From Clonostachys chloroleuca (lineage: Eukaryota > Ascomycota > Sordariomycetes > Hypocreales > Bionectriaceae), in NCBI GenBank assembly GCA_037952775.1, contig JBANAY010000003.1:5518001-5582000 (forward strand): DNA of 64,000 bases. The letters are read 5' to 3'. Shown here in pieces: positions 10,625 to 21,777 of this stretch (position 1 is its first letter; every line of letters starts with the position of its first letter). Under the pieces are notes generated by a model, which ran no database searches, had not been told where the DNA came from, and worked only from the letters and a program-made list of their open reading frames with translations. The position numbers and the translations under genes are program-made.

Positions 10625-12386
10625 ATGTCGATCGTTGCAATCACTGAGGCCTCGTCGTAAGTATCACTGGATGGGTCGCTCGCATTCCGTCGCTAATCAA
10701 ACTCTGGCAGCTCAGATTTAAGTTCAGCCGACCTACAGGAACTTGCAGGTCAATTGGGTATCGAGATCTCAGACAGTAAAGATTTTGATGATTATATTTT
10801 GTTGTTGAAGTCCTTTGAAGTAGTTTTGAAGGAAATCGAAGATGGACAGGACTACGTCCATCCGTCGTTGAAGCCTCAAGCCGTATTTACCAGTCGGCAA
10901 TTTTGGAGACCGGGCTCCCACGAGAACCCATTCAATGCCTGGAGCCATCGGTGCGAGCTTGTTTCCACCAGCCCAGTCAGTGATGTCCTGAAAAATCGCA
11001 CCATAGCCATCAAGGACAACATATCGGTTGGCGGACTACCTACCACACTCGGGGCGCCTTCGACAACACAATCGGCGAATCAGAAGCGTGAGTTGTCTTG
11101 CGTTGATGCTACAGTGGTATCACGAATTCTTGAAGCTGGTGCAGTAATCAAAGGCACCTCTACTTGCGAGTGTTTCTGCGCCTCGCCTTTGTCATTCACG
11201 TCAAATACGGGGCCGGTGCACAACCCACGACTTCACGGGTTCACCGCTGGGGGAAGTAGTAGTGGTTCTTGTGTCCTTGTTGCTGCTCATCTTCTCGCTT
11301 CCGAATCTAATGAGCACTATGGTGAGACGGCGGAGCTAGCTATTGGCAGTGACCAAGCAGGCTCTGTCCGCGTACCAGCTTCCTTCAATGGGATCTACGG
11401 ACTCAAGCCCACTTTTGGTCTGATACCGTACACTGGGGCGGCGTCCATGTCTCCGATGATAGACCATATAGGTCCCTTGGCCTCTCGGCTCGAAGACATT
11501 GCGATCTTGCTCGAAGTAATGGCGGGCTACGATGGGCTTGACTCCCGGATGAGCCCTGAGGCCCCTCTCCGAAACGGAGTGAAGCCGTATTCGAAGATCC
11601 TAGCCAACTGCCGGGAGAAATGCCAGTTGGAGCCTGGAACGAAGCTGAAATGGAGCGTCGGCCTGCTGAAAGAATCCTTTGAGATGGGCGGGGTTACTCC
11701 CGAGGTTCGCAGAATAGTCCACGAAGCTGCAACACGGTGCTTTACGGCCGCCGGCGTAACTGTTAAAGGCATATCCAGTTCCAATGCATCGAGACGGGCC
11801 AATCATTTGGACTGCATCAACGCGGCCATCCATGTCTGGTCCGCTCTGCCAGGGGAAGACACCTGAGTATCTCTCATTTATACCTCCGCATCTCCAACCT
11901 CAATGGCCGCCCTCCCAAGACTTGTATGAGGCAATGACCAAACTGAACCCGGCTTTGGTTAACATTTGGTTTAGCGAGAAGTATGCAGAGAAGTTCTCGA
12001 GTCCGGCGATACAGGCGAAAGCCCATCGAAAAGTTTTCGAGCTGCGGGACGCATATGACCGAGCACTCAACGAAGTTGACGTTCTCATCACCCCTTGCGC
12101 CCCGACAGTAGCCATGCCGCATCCCAAAGCGGCGGAGAGTGAGGATCATTCAGCTTCTATCTTGGATCGTCTCGCTACTGCGGTTGGAATTACGAGCAAT
12201 ACTTGTCCATTCAATGTGACAGGCCATCCTGGGCTGAATGTTCCTTGTGGGTTCGGAAGTGTGCCGAATCATCCAGATATTCAACTTCCAGTAGGCATGC
12301 AATTAGTTGGGAGAAGATGGATGGATGAGGAACTGTTGCAGGTAGCGGCACTATTTGAAAAAGGAATGGAACTTTGCTCAAAGTAG
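10625..12386 (+). pseudogene. Amidase (amidase-signature family) with a frameshift
   Basis: Amide hydrolase of the same superfamily as the gene at the left edge. Exon 1 is 10625-10656 and exon 2 starts at 10711. The reading shows the catalytic Lys in TIAIKDNIS, the Gly/Ser loop TAGGSSSGSC, the cis-Ser loop SDQAGSVRVPASFNG and the C-terminal MQLVGRRWMDEELL. Near 11771-11783 the frame must change: upstream reads VTVKGIS, while the conserved continuation PMHRDGPIIWTASTRPSM lies one base over. One extra base (for example the A at 11777) explains it; no intron fits. Downstream of the shift the frame is open and conserved to TAG 12386, so the lesion is single and recent, or a sequencing error. A perfect TCGG-N5-CCGA site precedes the gene. 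Confidence 0.82.
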
Positions 12387-12512
12387 ATCTAGCTCTAGAT
12401 GACGACAGCTTTATCAGGCTCTAGTTCTAAATCAGATTATTTAGAAGTTTTAGCAATATACGGTTACTACGTGATCAAGGCAAAGACCTCCATATGTATT
12501 CCTATATTCTAA

Positions 12513-13520
12513 TCAATCAGCTAAAAATTCGGCGATTTGTCTATCCATCCATCTTGTGTCTTCTTCATTGATACCAACTCCTGCCAAATGACCCCAAACT
12601 GACGGTATGACCTTGAGGGTAGCATGAGGGATGAGGCTCGATTCTCTCTCGCTGGCCTCCCAGCGAAAGTATTGATCTGTCGAACATGGCATGAGTAAGG
12701 TATGAGCCTTAATTCGTGACAATGTCTCTTCCAACGACTGGTTAGCAGTTGTCTGTTCGACTTTTGTAATGTCCCCGCCTTGCCACATACGCAGTTTTGC
12801 GAGCAAGTCGTCAGGATCCCAGCTGTCATAATTCAACCCAGCTACATGGTGGTCCCAGTCATGGAAGCTTCGATAGCCCAAGGTCAAGTATAATTCACGG
12901 TCAAACCATTCGGGACTCGTCAACCAAGCCGAGTACGCCTTTCCAAAAGCATGGAGGCCACGGATTGGTTTAGTAGAAGCCCCTGAGACGTGTCTTTTGT
13001 ACGCTGGATAGTCGATTGAATTTTCGAGTGCAGCCTTGGGACCTTCCAAGAACTGATAGTTGTGACGACTTGTTCGAGCCGAGGCGCATATAATGATAGC
13101 GTTTCGAACAAAGTCAGAGTGCATCGCCATTCAATAGTACGCACACTGTCCTCCCATGGAAAATCCCATAACGATGTCGAGCGCTTGTATGCCCAAGGCT
13201 TCTAGAAGCAGTCGCTGCGCTCGGACACAATCGCGATAGTCAATGGATATGGGAAATTCTGTCGAATTAGAAGGGCTGGACGACTCGCCGTTTCCAAATA
13301 ACGCGACAACAATTATCCTGTGTTTGTGGAGCGCACCGTTCTCAAAGGTCAAGGTAGATTGAAGACGTCCTCTGAAGCTCGTGGTTATGAGTGCCGTTTT
13401 TTCAGAGCTCGGGTTGATGTCAAGATAGGCCAAGCGTGTAGTAGAGAGTGTCGAGCCATCTTGGAAGCGAAACCCAGCAATCTCCAAATATTGGATGTCG
13501 GAGCCTGTTGCGGTAGACAT
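12513..13520 (-). pseudogene. MetX-like alpha/beta hydrolase with an in-frame stop
   Basis: Alpha/beta-hydrolase fold protein of the homoserine O-acetyltransferase-like group, about 335 residues without introns. The nucleophile elbow is GFSMGGQ, the acid lies in MPCSTDQYF and the His in SVWGHLAG, so the triad is complete. A TGA at 13131-13133 breaks the frame between QCAYY and MAMHSDFV. In relatives this spot usually holds Trp, so TGG to TGA is the likely change. Both halves are open, equally well conserved and in the same frame. In fungal catabolic clusters such proteins often act as hydrolases rather than in methionine synthesis; that is inference. The gene converges with amidase 2 and has a perfect cluster motif about 125 bases before its start. 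Confidence 0.8.
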
Positions 13521-14132
13521 TTTTGGTCTAAGCAGCCCTTGGACTCAGATATGGAAGCTCAAATTCGATTCAGCCACTGAAAGAGTGCGTCAAGCCAATC
13601 ATTTATTGTTGGAGGGAACTCGAACCCCTTGGTTAGCATTTCCTTCGGCGCTCCCGACAGTTCCACTATTATCGTCAAAATCCCAGGCTATGGCTTTGTC
13701 ATTTATTGAATTTTTTCTTCGTGAAGTTATGAATAATTCGAACTTGCATTTGAAAGTTAGTAAGGTGGATTTTGGTTGCAATTGTCAGGCGGAGGAAAAT
13801 CGAAGTGGCGGTGGAGGTGCAATTGGATATCACGAAATAGAAAGATCAACCAAGTAGAGTCGCGAGACGTTTGGAATACTAGTAGGGAATTTAGACACAA
13901 TGTATCGCCTACGAAAATCTTTTAATAGTAGTAGCCATATATAACTAGGCAACAAGATGGTGAGAAGAAGGTGTCTGAACACAGCGACTCCCCCGCAGTG
14001 AATGCCCTTTATTCAGACTTTACCAAGCAAAACAAACATCCCTTTCCATTTGCGAGAATTGAATGGTTTCAACTTTTAATTTAAATTACTCTAATGCAGC
14101 TCTAGTTTCATGTTGTGCATATTAAAGAAGGT
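13521..14132. other. Hydrolase promoter and MFS 3' region
   Basis: A 612-base gap. It holds a perfect cluster motif at 13645-13657 and otherwise AT-rich sequence. A T-arm-like stretch near 13610-13630 on the minus strand was considered and rejected as a tRNA. Confidence 0.7.
13645..13657. promoter_or_regulatory. TCGG-N5-CCGA operator-like site
   Basis: TCGGCGCTCCCGA, about 125 bases before the hydrolase start at 13520. Same half-sites and spacing as the other cluster sites. Confidence 0.6.
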
Positions 14133-15609
14133 TCAGAAGAGACTCCATATGCTCTTCTTCCCGCAGGCAATCCTTTTCGCCACTATAAGACAGATGAAGC
14201 TCGCTACGTAACTGGCGATGGTAAATATAATTAGTGCCCAGTACTTACCACTGGCCTTTTGGAGAAGCTCGCCTCCGATTGGAGTAGCGGTGAAGGTGCT
14301 ATGAGCAGTTAGTAGGTTGGTTCAAGGAGTGGTTGGAACAAGAGCTCGAGACAAACCTCGCACTAACCACGACATAGGCTGTCGCATAGTAACGTCCATA
14401 GGCTTCGATATTGCACAACTGCCCCACGCATACAGGCGCCAGACTTACAGTGCTGCCACTGAAGAAACCAAACGCCAGAGAGAAGATGATCATCAAAGAC
14501 TGACTTGACTCTGCTGGAAGCCAGAAACAGGCGTTACACACGCCGCACCCAAGGATGGCAAGAATTAAGATGTTGAATCTCCCAAACCTGTCTGCATAAA
14601 ATCCCGGGATCCAACGGCCAAATATGCCACCCGCATTTATGAGAGACATCAGCATGTATGAGAACTCTGAAGATTGTTGATGGTCGAGAGCGTAGGAGGT
14701 GAGGTATGAAAAGGGAATAAAGAGTCCCCATTCCAGAAAAAATACACTCAGACTAGTAAATGCCAACGCGCCATGGCGGAAGACAGAGAATTTTGGACGA
14801 ACAGAAGACAACATCAACGGCTTTTTGGGGAATCGAAGACGGATAAGGAGAACGGCAGAGGTAAACGTTATAGCGCAGACGAGGGCGGCCACCCGCACGG
14901 CCCAAACAAATCCAATAGTCGAGAAGAGTCTCTGCAACATCAGGGGGAAAACGATTCCCCCGGCAGCGCCCCCAGATGAAGCAATTCCGGTAGCGAGGCC
15001 GCGTCGTTTATGAAAGTAATGAGCGACAATCGATATAGCCGGACTAAAGACGAGGGAGAGACTGAAACCTCCCAAAACACCAAAGACCAGCATAAAATGC
15101 CAATATTGACTGCATTGGCCCAATAGAACCAGGTAGAGCACCGTGGTAAACCCCCCAACTCCAATCAGTTGACGCGGGCCTATCGCATCGAATATCGGCC
15201 CTACTTGAACTCCGAGCAGGAATGTCAGGCCAGTGTAAACACCAAAGATCCATCCAATGGCTGGAGAGCTTAGACCTTTAAGTTGGTTATGCATCAGATA
15301 TGCCTGAAACGTGCCGATGCTGTTCATAAAGGACATAGAGCCGAACAATGCCAACCAGCTCCCCGCTACAACTGCCCAAGCAATGCAACCACCTTCGGGA
15401 TAAGTGACATCGCTTTCATCGTCACCTTGATGCTGTATCTTGGCCTCCTCATTTCTTATCTTTATCGTATTATCATTCTCGGATTTCTCTGACTGATGCT
15501 TGGCGGCCAGGCGTAAATCGTCTTTGGCTTGTCTTGAATTTTCCAAATTTATTAGGCCGGATAGGAGGTCCGTTGGAGGTTTTTTTGCCGATAAAGACAT
15601 GGTTTCCAA
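14133..15609 (-). CDS. MFS transporter, monocarboxylate-transporter type
   Basis: Membrane carrier of the fungal MCT-like family, 472 residues, with a hydrophilic N-terminus of about 65 residues and roughly 12 membrane segments. The family signature opens with TYPEGGCIAWAVVAGSW and SIGTFQAYL; the central loop is followed by FFLEWGLFIPFSYLTSYAL. Exons are 14357-15609 and 14133-14298. The donor GTTTGT was chosen because it joins AYVVVSA to STFTATPIGGELL in frame and gives a family-like last helix. It shares a 586-base divergent promoter with the RidA-like gene; the longest palindrome of the cluster motif sits there. It probably moves an organic acid or aromatic acid related to the pathway (inference). 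Confidence 0.88.
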
Positions 15610-16195
15610 TTCGCCGATATCGCCTGGAAGGTGGTTGAGCTTACTGATAAGGAAAACAGACCATCTTCAGAACAAATTCAAGTTATCAGCGGCATCAACA
15701 CGTTACTTGAGCCCGACTCCAAAGCACTGTCTGCTTGATTCAAAAATAACGGCTTAACAACCATAATCACGACCTAACACCAGCATCTGCCTTATGTCCG
15801 ATGGTCCCTAGTCCCTAGTGGAGACCAAGCCATGGAAAGATGAGTAGTGTGTCGGACTGTCCGACACCTGCCAAGTGTGTGGGTGCGCAATGCTCCACTC
15901 AAGTTTGAGGCAATATCAGACAACAGCCCGATTAATGGATTCCCAGAGAGGGACCACAATGCGGATCCTCTCCAACTCGTCGGACTTATCGCTTCCTGGC
16001 GCCATGTAAGGAACTTGAACCTACAGGCAAGAAAGGGTCAGACGCCTACTGCTATGTAGTTAAAAGAGTTATGGAATATGCGCCTAGAGTCTCGGTCGAC
16101 ACACGCACTCCAATTATAGCCTTACACCCAGAATTACATTCAACCTCAGCCAAAGAACCTTCAATCAAGGATTAAGAACTATCCCTCATCTCTAA
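15610..16195. other. Divergent promoter between MFS and RidA-like genes
   Basis: A 586-base bidirectional region with the strongest copy of the cluster motif (15849-15867). No coding region is seen. Confidence 0.7.
15849..15867. promoter_or_regulatory. 19-bp perfect palindrome containing TCGG-N5-CCGA
   Basis: GTGTCGGACTGTCCGACAC: two perfect 9-base arms around one T. It includes the CGG-N5-CCG core seen before the P450, SDR2, amidase and hydrolase genes. It could serve both flanking genes. Confidence 0.65.
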
Positions 16196-16651
16196 ATGTC
16201 GCACAACGGAGAGGCCTTTCTCATTAACCCTGACGCCCAAGAGGGTCTCACACGGTTCCCCCAAGCTCGGATTGCCTCAACATCCAGCAAGACAATCTAC
16301 ATCTCGGGCACAGCTTGCGTTCGACCGGACGGTACTTGGCCAGGGGTGACGGAGAATCCAGACGGAACACACACACTTGATATTCGAAAGCAGACCGCTG
16401 CGGTTCTTGATAATGTCGATAACATCATCAAAGGCGCGACAGGTGGGAAAGGAGGCATTCAAAACGTCATCGACTCGGTAGTGTATGTAGTCGACATAGA
16501 TAGGGATTACACGGGAATGAACGAGGAGTGGAACAAAGTCTTCCTGGATCGCGCCAGTGCCCCCGCTCGGGCTACCATTGGGGTGAAACAGCTGCCTGAT
16601 CCCCGTATGATTGTGGAGGTCAAGGCGGTTGCCATTGTCGACTCTGAATAG
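16196..16651 (+). CDS. RidA/YjgF family protein, 2-aminomuconate deaminase-like
   Basis: Small single-exon protein of 151 residues. RidA-family proteins hydrolyse reactive enamine/imine intermediates; a branch deaminates 2-aminomuconate in aromatic amine breakdown. The core reads ISGTACVRPDGTW, then KQTAAVLDNVDNIIK, VIDSVVYVVDI and the signature PARATIGVKQLPDPRMIVEV, with the substrate-binding Arg in ARAT and the Glu in VEVKAVA. It is slightly longer than typical 130-residue RidA, as is usual for the aminomuconate-like branch. The gene stands between the MCT transporter and the Zn2Cys6 regulator. Its presence suggests that the pathway makes an unstable amino-unsaturated intermediate. Confidence 0.87.
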   Translation: MSHNGEAFLINPDAQEGLTRFPQARIASTSSKTIYISGTACVRPDGTWPGVTENPDGTHTLDIRKQTAAVLDNVDNIIKGATGGKGGIQNVIDSVVYVVDIDRDYTGMNEEWNKVFLDRASAPARATIGVKQLPDPRMIVEVKAVAIVDSE

Positions 16652-16853
16652 GGGGAAAGGTCAACGTCTCGGACCATCTAGGTCCAACAATGACCCAACA
16701 AGTCCTGAACAAACCATGGGCCAAAGACAAATCGTCAGGGTGTTCGGTGTTCCTTGGCTAGACTGGGGAAGCTATCTTAGGGGCGGGGAAGCGGAGAAGG
16801 TCCACAGATAACTAGCTGTCATGTGTGCATTTGGAGAAAGATACGCGAAACTC

Positions 16854-16860
16854 TATAAAT
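16854..16860 (+). promoter_or_regulatory. TATA box of the Zn2Cys6 gene
   Basis: TATAAAT, 93 bases before ATG 16953. It lies downstream of the alternative in-frame ATG at 16821, so it supports 16953 as the start. The 16652-16952 gap holds nothing else that I recognise. Confidence 0.5.
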
Positions 16861-16952
16861 ATTTCATTGCCCCGGCTTCGGAGATCGTGAGAATCTCTTG
16901 CGGAGTCATTGAGTATGCGACCGGATCCTTGTCTGCGCTGTGTGTGATCATT

Positions 16953-19289
16953 ATGTCTAACACAGCATCTCCCACGAATGCGGCGAGAGCCAAAGCATCA
17001 TGCTCGCGATGCCATAGGAGAAAGAAGCGATGCGATAGGGAGCTACCCGCCTGTACAAATTGCCGATCTGCACGAGTCAAATGCAGCTTGATCGACGATA
17101 ATTCCCAAACTGCATCCTACTCTGTCGCGTACGTCTCCGGTACTCTCGCTTTCCACTTTGCTTGTGAAACATTCGGGAGGCATTCGGACTGCATACTCAA
17201 GGAACTTATGCCTTCTTAGATACGTCCGTGGCCTAGAAAGACGCCTTCAAGAGCTTCGCAGTAATCTCGTGCCAGAACCGCAAATGTCGCCACCAGTTGA
17301 GGACTGTTTGGTAGACACGGGTAACGATCAATCCTATTCAGACTCTGCTGTGGCCGATATCATGGGCCCAAATCCGGCTTGCGAAGGACAAGGGCCAGAA
17401 TATTTCCTGGATCCACTTCCTCCAAAGGACTTGCCGATCGAACCACGTCTTCAAGAGTCGGAAGTGCATATTGAGCCCCTTGCTCCAGAGCCGTCCCCCA
17501 CCTTTGACCAGGAACTCAAAAGCGTCTCGTTCAGTGTTGCTGCAGAACGACATTTGGGGTCAACATCCGGCCTGTCCTTTGCCAAACTTACGCAGATGGT
17601 GCTTCGCCGCTTGACCCCCGATAGGGCGGATTTCGTTTTCGACAACCCTCAGCGTAGCTTCAACAGTGATCAGCTTTTCGACTTTGGCTCTTCGCTAGAT
17701 TTTTTCAACTCACATGTCTTCGAAACGCTGAGCGAGTCCATCCCCAGCCATCCTACTCTATTCGGCGACATCCTATTAGCCGACACCATAGAACCGACGG
17801 ATGCAGTTTCCGGGCTCAGTTTGCCGACGAATGAAGTGTACTCTAAGCGTTTGGTAGACTTTTATTTCGCTCATTCGCATACGTTGTATCCAATACTCGT
17901 GAAAAGCGACTTTATGCAAACATTGCAGCAGGTCCGGGACAATCCTTTGGATCCAGCGGCGCAATGCCCTTTGGTCCTCTTCCGAGTCTGGATGGTGTTC
18001 GCCATTGGGTCAACGGCGTACTCTTCGGTTACCTTGATGGAAGAATCGGAGTCGCGGATATACTATAGCAAAGCACTTGAGTACTTTGAACGGGCGATGG
18101 CACTTGGTGAAATGGTTCGTTCAACATCAAGTACCAGATGTTTTTCACGGCACTAACTCAGATCCAGGCCGCCCTAGAAGTGATTATGTTGCAAGTCTCA
18201 TACTCATTCTTTAACCAGCTTGGCCCTAGTGAGTCCAAGATTTAAGTGTAGCATATAAAGTACGCCCTAACTGAGAAGTAGATACTTGGTTTCTCGTCGG
18301 CATGGCAGCTCGCTTGGCCGTTGGGATCGGGTTGCATATCGAATCAACATATGCAAGCTGGCCTATTAATATTCAGCAGCATCGCAAACGGATCTTCTTT
18401 TCCATCTACATGATGGATCGGTGAGTTTGTGGTTGCTCTGAAATGTCTAATTCAGACCACCACTAACGAGATTTCGTTTGATAGAGTCGTCTCACTCGCA
18501 TTAGGTCGCCCATTCGCTTTACACGATGACGACATTGACGTTTCGGTAAATGAAGATTTCAAGAGACACCCAAAATCGAAAAAAAACCAAGCTGATCAAG
18601 TTGAGCTATAGCCTTTCACAGCAGCCAGCGAAGATGACATCCACGCTGACGGCATCCAATCCCAAAACTCACTTACTCCATCCATCATCTCTGTGCCACT
18701 CCATATCCTAGCCCTACGAACAATCGCCGGGAAAATAGCTAAACAGGTTTATTCCAATCGGCGTGCCCTTTCTCTGACTGTAGAAGAGCGTGAGGAGATA
18801 TTACATTCGCTACATAAAGAGCTCATTGATTGGCGGCGTAATATGCCCTTCCCGCTTCCCGACATCAGCGACAGAGTGCCGCACTTCGGCACCAACTGGT
18901 ATGATTTCAATTATTACACCCATGTTGCTATGCTCTATAGGCCGTCGCCTCTATTTCCCGTCGTCAACGAAAGAAAGATCAAGATTCTTGAAGAGGCATC
19001 ATCCATGTCTCTTCGCCAAGCGTTTAATATGCATCAGCAGCAACGGCTTGCGTACAATTGGCTTAACCTTCTAGCACTCTTCACCTCAACCCTGTCGCTC
19101 ATATATGCTATCACGGTTCAGCCCACTGATCTCGCTACAGCTTTAAAAGAGACGAGGGCCATTGATGACCTTGATCTGTCTATCGAGCTCTTCGACACAT
19201 TGGCAATCAAATTTGTAGCGGCAAAGAAAATCCGAGGGATGTTTGCAGAGGTGTCAAGAAGATACAAAGACCTACGAGCGTCGTTGTAG
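16953..19289 (+). CDS. Zn2Cys6 transcription factor, likely cluster regulator
   Basis: Nuclear DNA-binding regulator of 669 residues. The zinc cluster lies at residues 17-44 (CSRCHRRKKRC, then CTNCRSARVKC), followed by a linker and short coil YVRGLERRLQEL. The fungal-specific middle homology region follows, with LVDFYFAHSHTLYPIL, WFLVGMAARLAVGIGLH and RKRIFFSIYMMDR. Exons: 16953-17128, 17220-18114, 18168-18228, 18282-18420, 18485-18545 and 18612-19289; their sum is a multiple of three and each junction restores family sequence (for example DIDVS|PFTAASEDDIHADG). It closes the cluster and is the best candidate to bind the TCGG-N5-CCGA sites, since Zn2Cys6 dimers bind spaced CGG repeats. No perfect copy of the motif was seen in its own upstream gap. 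Confidence 0.9.
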
Positions 19290-20910
19290 CTTTTCTGTTA
19301 GCGCTGTTAATATGATTATATCGAATCATTTTATTACTTATCAACAATAATAAAATTAGACCGAAGAGTTACAGTATTCAGGAAAACAAATACAAGCCTA
19401 ATGGCATGGCATGGTGATGGATCTTGTAGTCAAGCTCTCTCCGCCGGCCGTTAGGTTTGTAGGGCTCTTATCACTGAACATGTTAATTAGCGGGCTGCAT
19501 GTCCCATTTCAAACAACTGCATAATTGAGAGAACATAATTATGGCTTGGTCGAACTCGGGCTGTCATTGAATTAGTTATGATTGATGATTTATGAAGATG
19601 ATGCGTAGCACGGTTGAAGGAATCTGACGCGTTTTGAGGCGTTGTTACGTGGAGCTTAGGCGAAACATTTATCTCCCCACTGTAGCTGAAATTGGGTTAG
19701 TGTAAACGCCCTCCAAAACCCACTTACCTTTTGAATCGACAATGGTGAGCTTCGTGGTCTCATGACATACCTATTTAACTGAGTCTGTAACGAATGCAGT
19801 GTTTACTTTCCTACCTAAAAATGACAGGAATATATTTATTTCATACTACATCCATAGTTTAATATATCAACTTGTGCTCTCAAGTAATTCATAGCGGTAA
19901 GATTACCAAATACTCAGACGGGAAGATCGTGTTTGTCTTCTCCATAACTCATGGTCTATTCCATCGCAATTGATGAGTTGTTATGGAATACCTTTCCAAG
20001 AACTTGTCAATGGAGAAACTCGCGACCTAAGGTTGACCGTTAAGAATATTTTTAGGTCTCATTCAGTTGGAAGGAATACCCAATGGCAAATGGAAGAAAT
20101 CGTTGTTGACCTAGAGGGTTGGTAATAAGGTTATAGGGTAGGTGTGCCAGAAACTGACTGCAGATCCTGGAGCGCTGATTGGTGCGATAAGTAATCTGAC
20201 ACTTTGACCTTGGCACATTGCTCAAACTGGGAACCTGAGCCAGTCTACTCCGTAATATCTCCGCGATCATTCTCTCCGAAGGCATTCATCACTGTGGCTG
20301 GCTAGGGCGAGGTGTGGTAGCCGAGATGACTCTCCACCATGACTGGCTCCGATTGGTTAGTTATTTTGCTAAAGGCGACCGTGGCTACTCAGACGCGATC
20401 CTGGGAGTAATCAGCCGCCAAGATTACAATAAGAGTAGAGTGGCGGAAAGAACAAATATTTTTATATCAAGGCCTTGCTCTTTTAGGTATATAACTGTTT
20501 TGATAAAGCTTGCGTTCCAGGACTTGTACATTCCTAGATTATTCAGCACCAAGGGTTCTTAGACTTAATCTAGGCACTATGACTTGAGTATTTCATAGGC
20601 CTGTCCATTTTCCCTTAAAGGTAAGTTAAATGCTAAAATTAGCCTTGTTTATTACCTTAGGAACTTGATTCGCCGCTATGTGAAGAAACCAGTTAAGGGT
20701 ATATATATAACAACAGATACATCTTACATTAAACTTATACTTAAGAAACCAAAAAGTATAAGACATTCCTTTAGTTCCCTTTTTATTTTCTCTTCCTTAT
20801 ACCTCTTATACCCTTCTGCCATTCAGCTTTATACTTGGCCTCTTTTCTGTTCAGCACCTCTGAACAGCATCTCACTCAAATATATCTTCCTTCGTCTTAC
20901 ATTCATCAAT
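19290..20910. other. AT-rich intergenic region
   Basis: About 1.6 kb without a convincing gene. A TATATATATA stretch near 20700-20710 and a pyrimidine-rich leader before 20911 may belong to the small gene that follows. No transposon features are seen. Confidence 0.6.
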
Positions 20911-21192
20911 ATGCGTTTCTTCATTCCAATCATTGCTGGAGCTATTGGCGTTGCTGCTTTTAACAAGGCCGGCATCCGCTATGCCAACGACGTTCACGCT
21001 CGCTCCGCAAAGGAGCTCCTTCACCATGTCGTACGAAGCCTTGACGAAGAGGATGCCCGGGATCTCTTAGCGCGGTACAATTACATCCTGGAGGAGCGTG
21101 ATGAATATCTTGTCCATCACAATACCAGGGCAAACAAAGTTGTATGTCGCAAATGCCGTCATGTATTGGGAGATGTTGGTGCCAAAGAGTAA
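20911..21192 (+). CDS. Small putative secreted or membrane protein
   Basis: A 93-residue hypothetical protein. The N-terminus MRFFIPIIAGAIGVAAF resembles a short signal peptide. The rest is charged and helical (SLDEEDARDLLARYNYILEE) and ends with a CxxC pair in VVCRKCRHV. The frame is open further upstream, but that part is low-complexity and unlike protein, so the ATG at 20911 is preferred. I do not recognise a family. A GTATGT inside the end of the gene could be a donor, so a longer spliced form is possible. Confidence 0.45.
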   Translation: MRFFIPIIAGAIGVAAFNKAGIRYANDVHARSAKELLHHVVRSLDEEDARDLLARYNYILEERDEYLVHHNTRANKVVCRKCRHVLGDVGAKE

Positions 21193-21777
21193 GAAAGCTC
21201 CTTCTGGGCCTGTACCAGATTCAAGACCACATTCAGATAAGGCGCAGCAGCTAACAAATACTACAGGAAGGAGAAGCATTGTAACGAGAGGCATGGGCTT
21301 CCTCCTTCTAGTTGTTTCTAGTTTCTAGTTTTCCGTGCGGTGGAGGATAGCTGTCAGAACAAGTCTCAGTAAGGAGGTTGTAAAGGAGAGAGTCGGGTTA
21401 TAAAATTCACGGAGAATTCACCTAGAAATAGCGGTCAGGGGGTAGAATCAATGTAAATTGATCCCTGATTCCCTTATTGATACTAATCTGATGAATTCCT
21501 ATAATACAATCTCTTCTCTGGTGACCTTTCCTTTTAGCTTCCAAGAATAGTCAGGCACTTGGAGAAGGGCCCGAGTGAGACAGCTGAGTGGAGATAAAAA
21601 GAGCTGCTTATAGTACTTTAATTAAGAAATTTTATCCTCCAAAATTCTAACCGAAAGCAGAGTATAATTAGCCCTATTTGAAGCAATACATAGATTGAAG
21701 TTCTATGTCTGTGTTTTGAAGCTTTGTATATTGGAGTTTGGTTAGAACTATCACATGCTTCAATGTTGGCTCCTTTA
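21193..21777. other. Intergenic, nothing recognised
   Basis: This AT-rich 585-base gap lies between the small gene and the 3' end of the HET gene. No supported feature is seen. Confidence 0.6.

Noticed and set aside
11756..11778. A 23-base GT...CCAG segment in amidase 2 as a micro-intron
   Set aside because: Too short for fungal splicing, and removing it does not restore the downstream frame.
13605..13690. tRNA-like T-arm on the minus strand (GGGGTTCGAGTTCCC type)
   Set aside because: No matching acceptor 5' strand or anticodon arm was found at the right distance.
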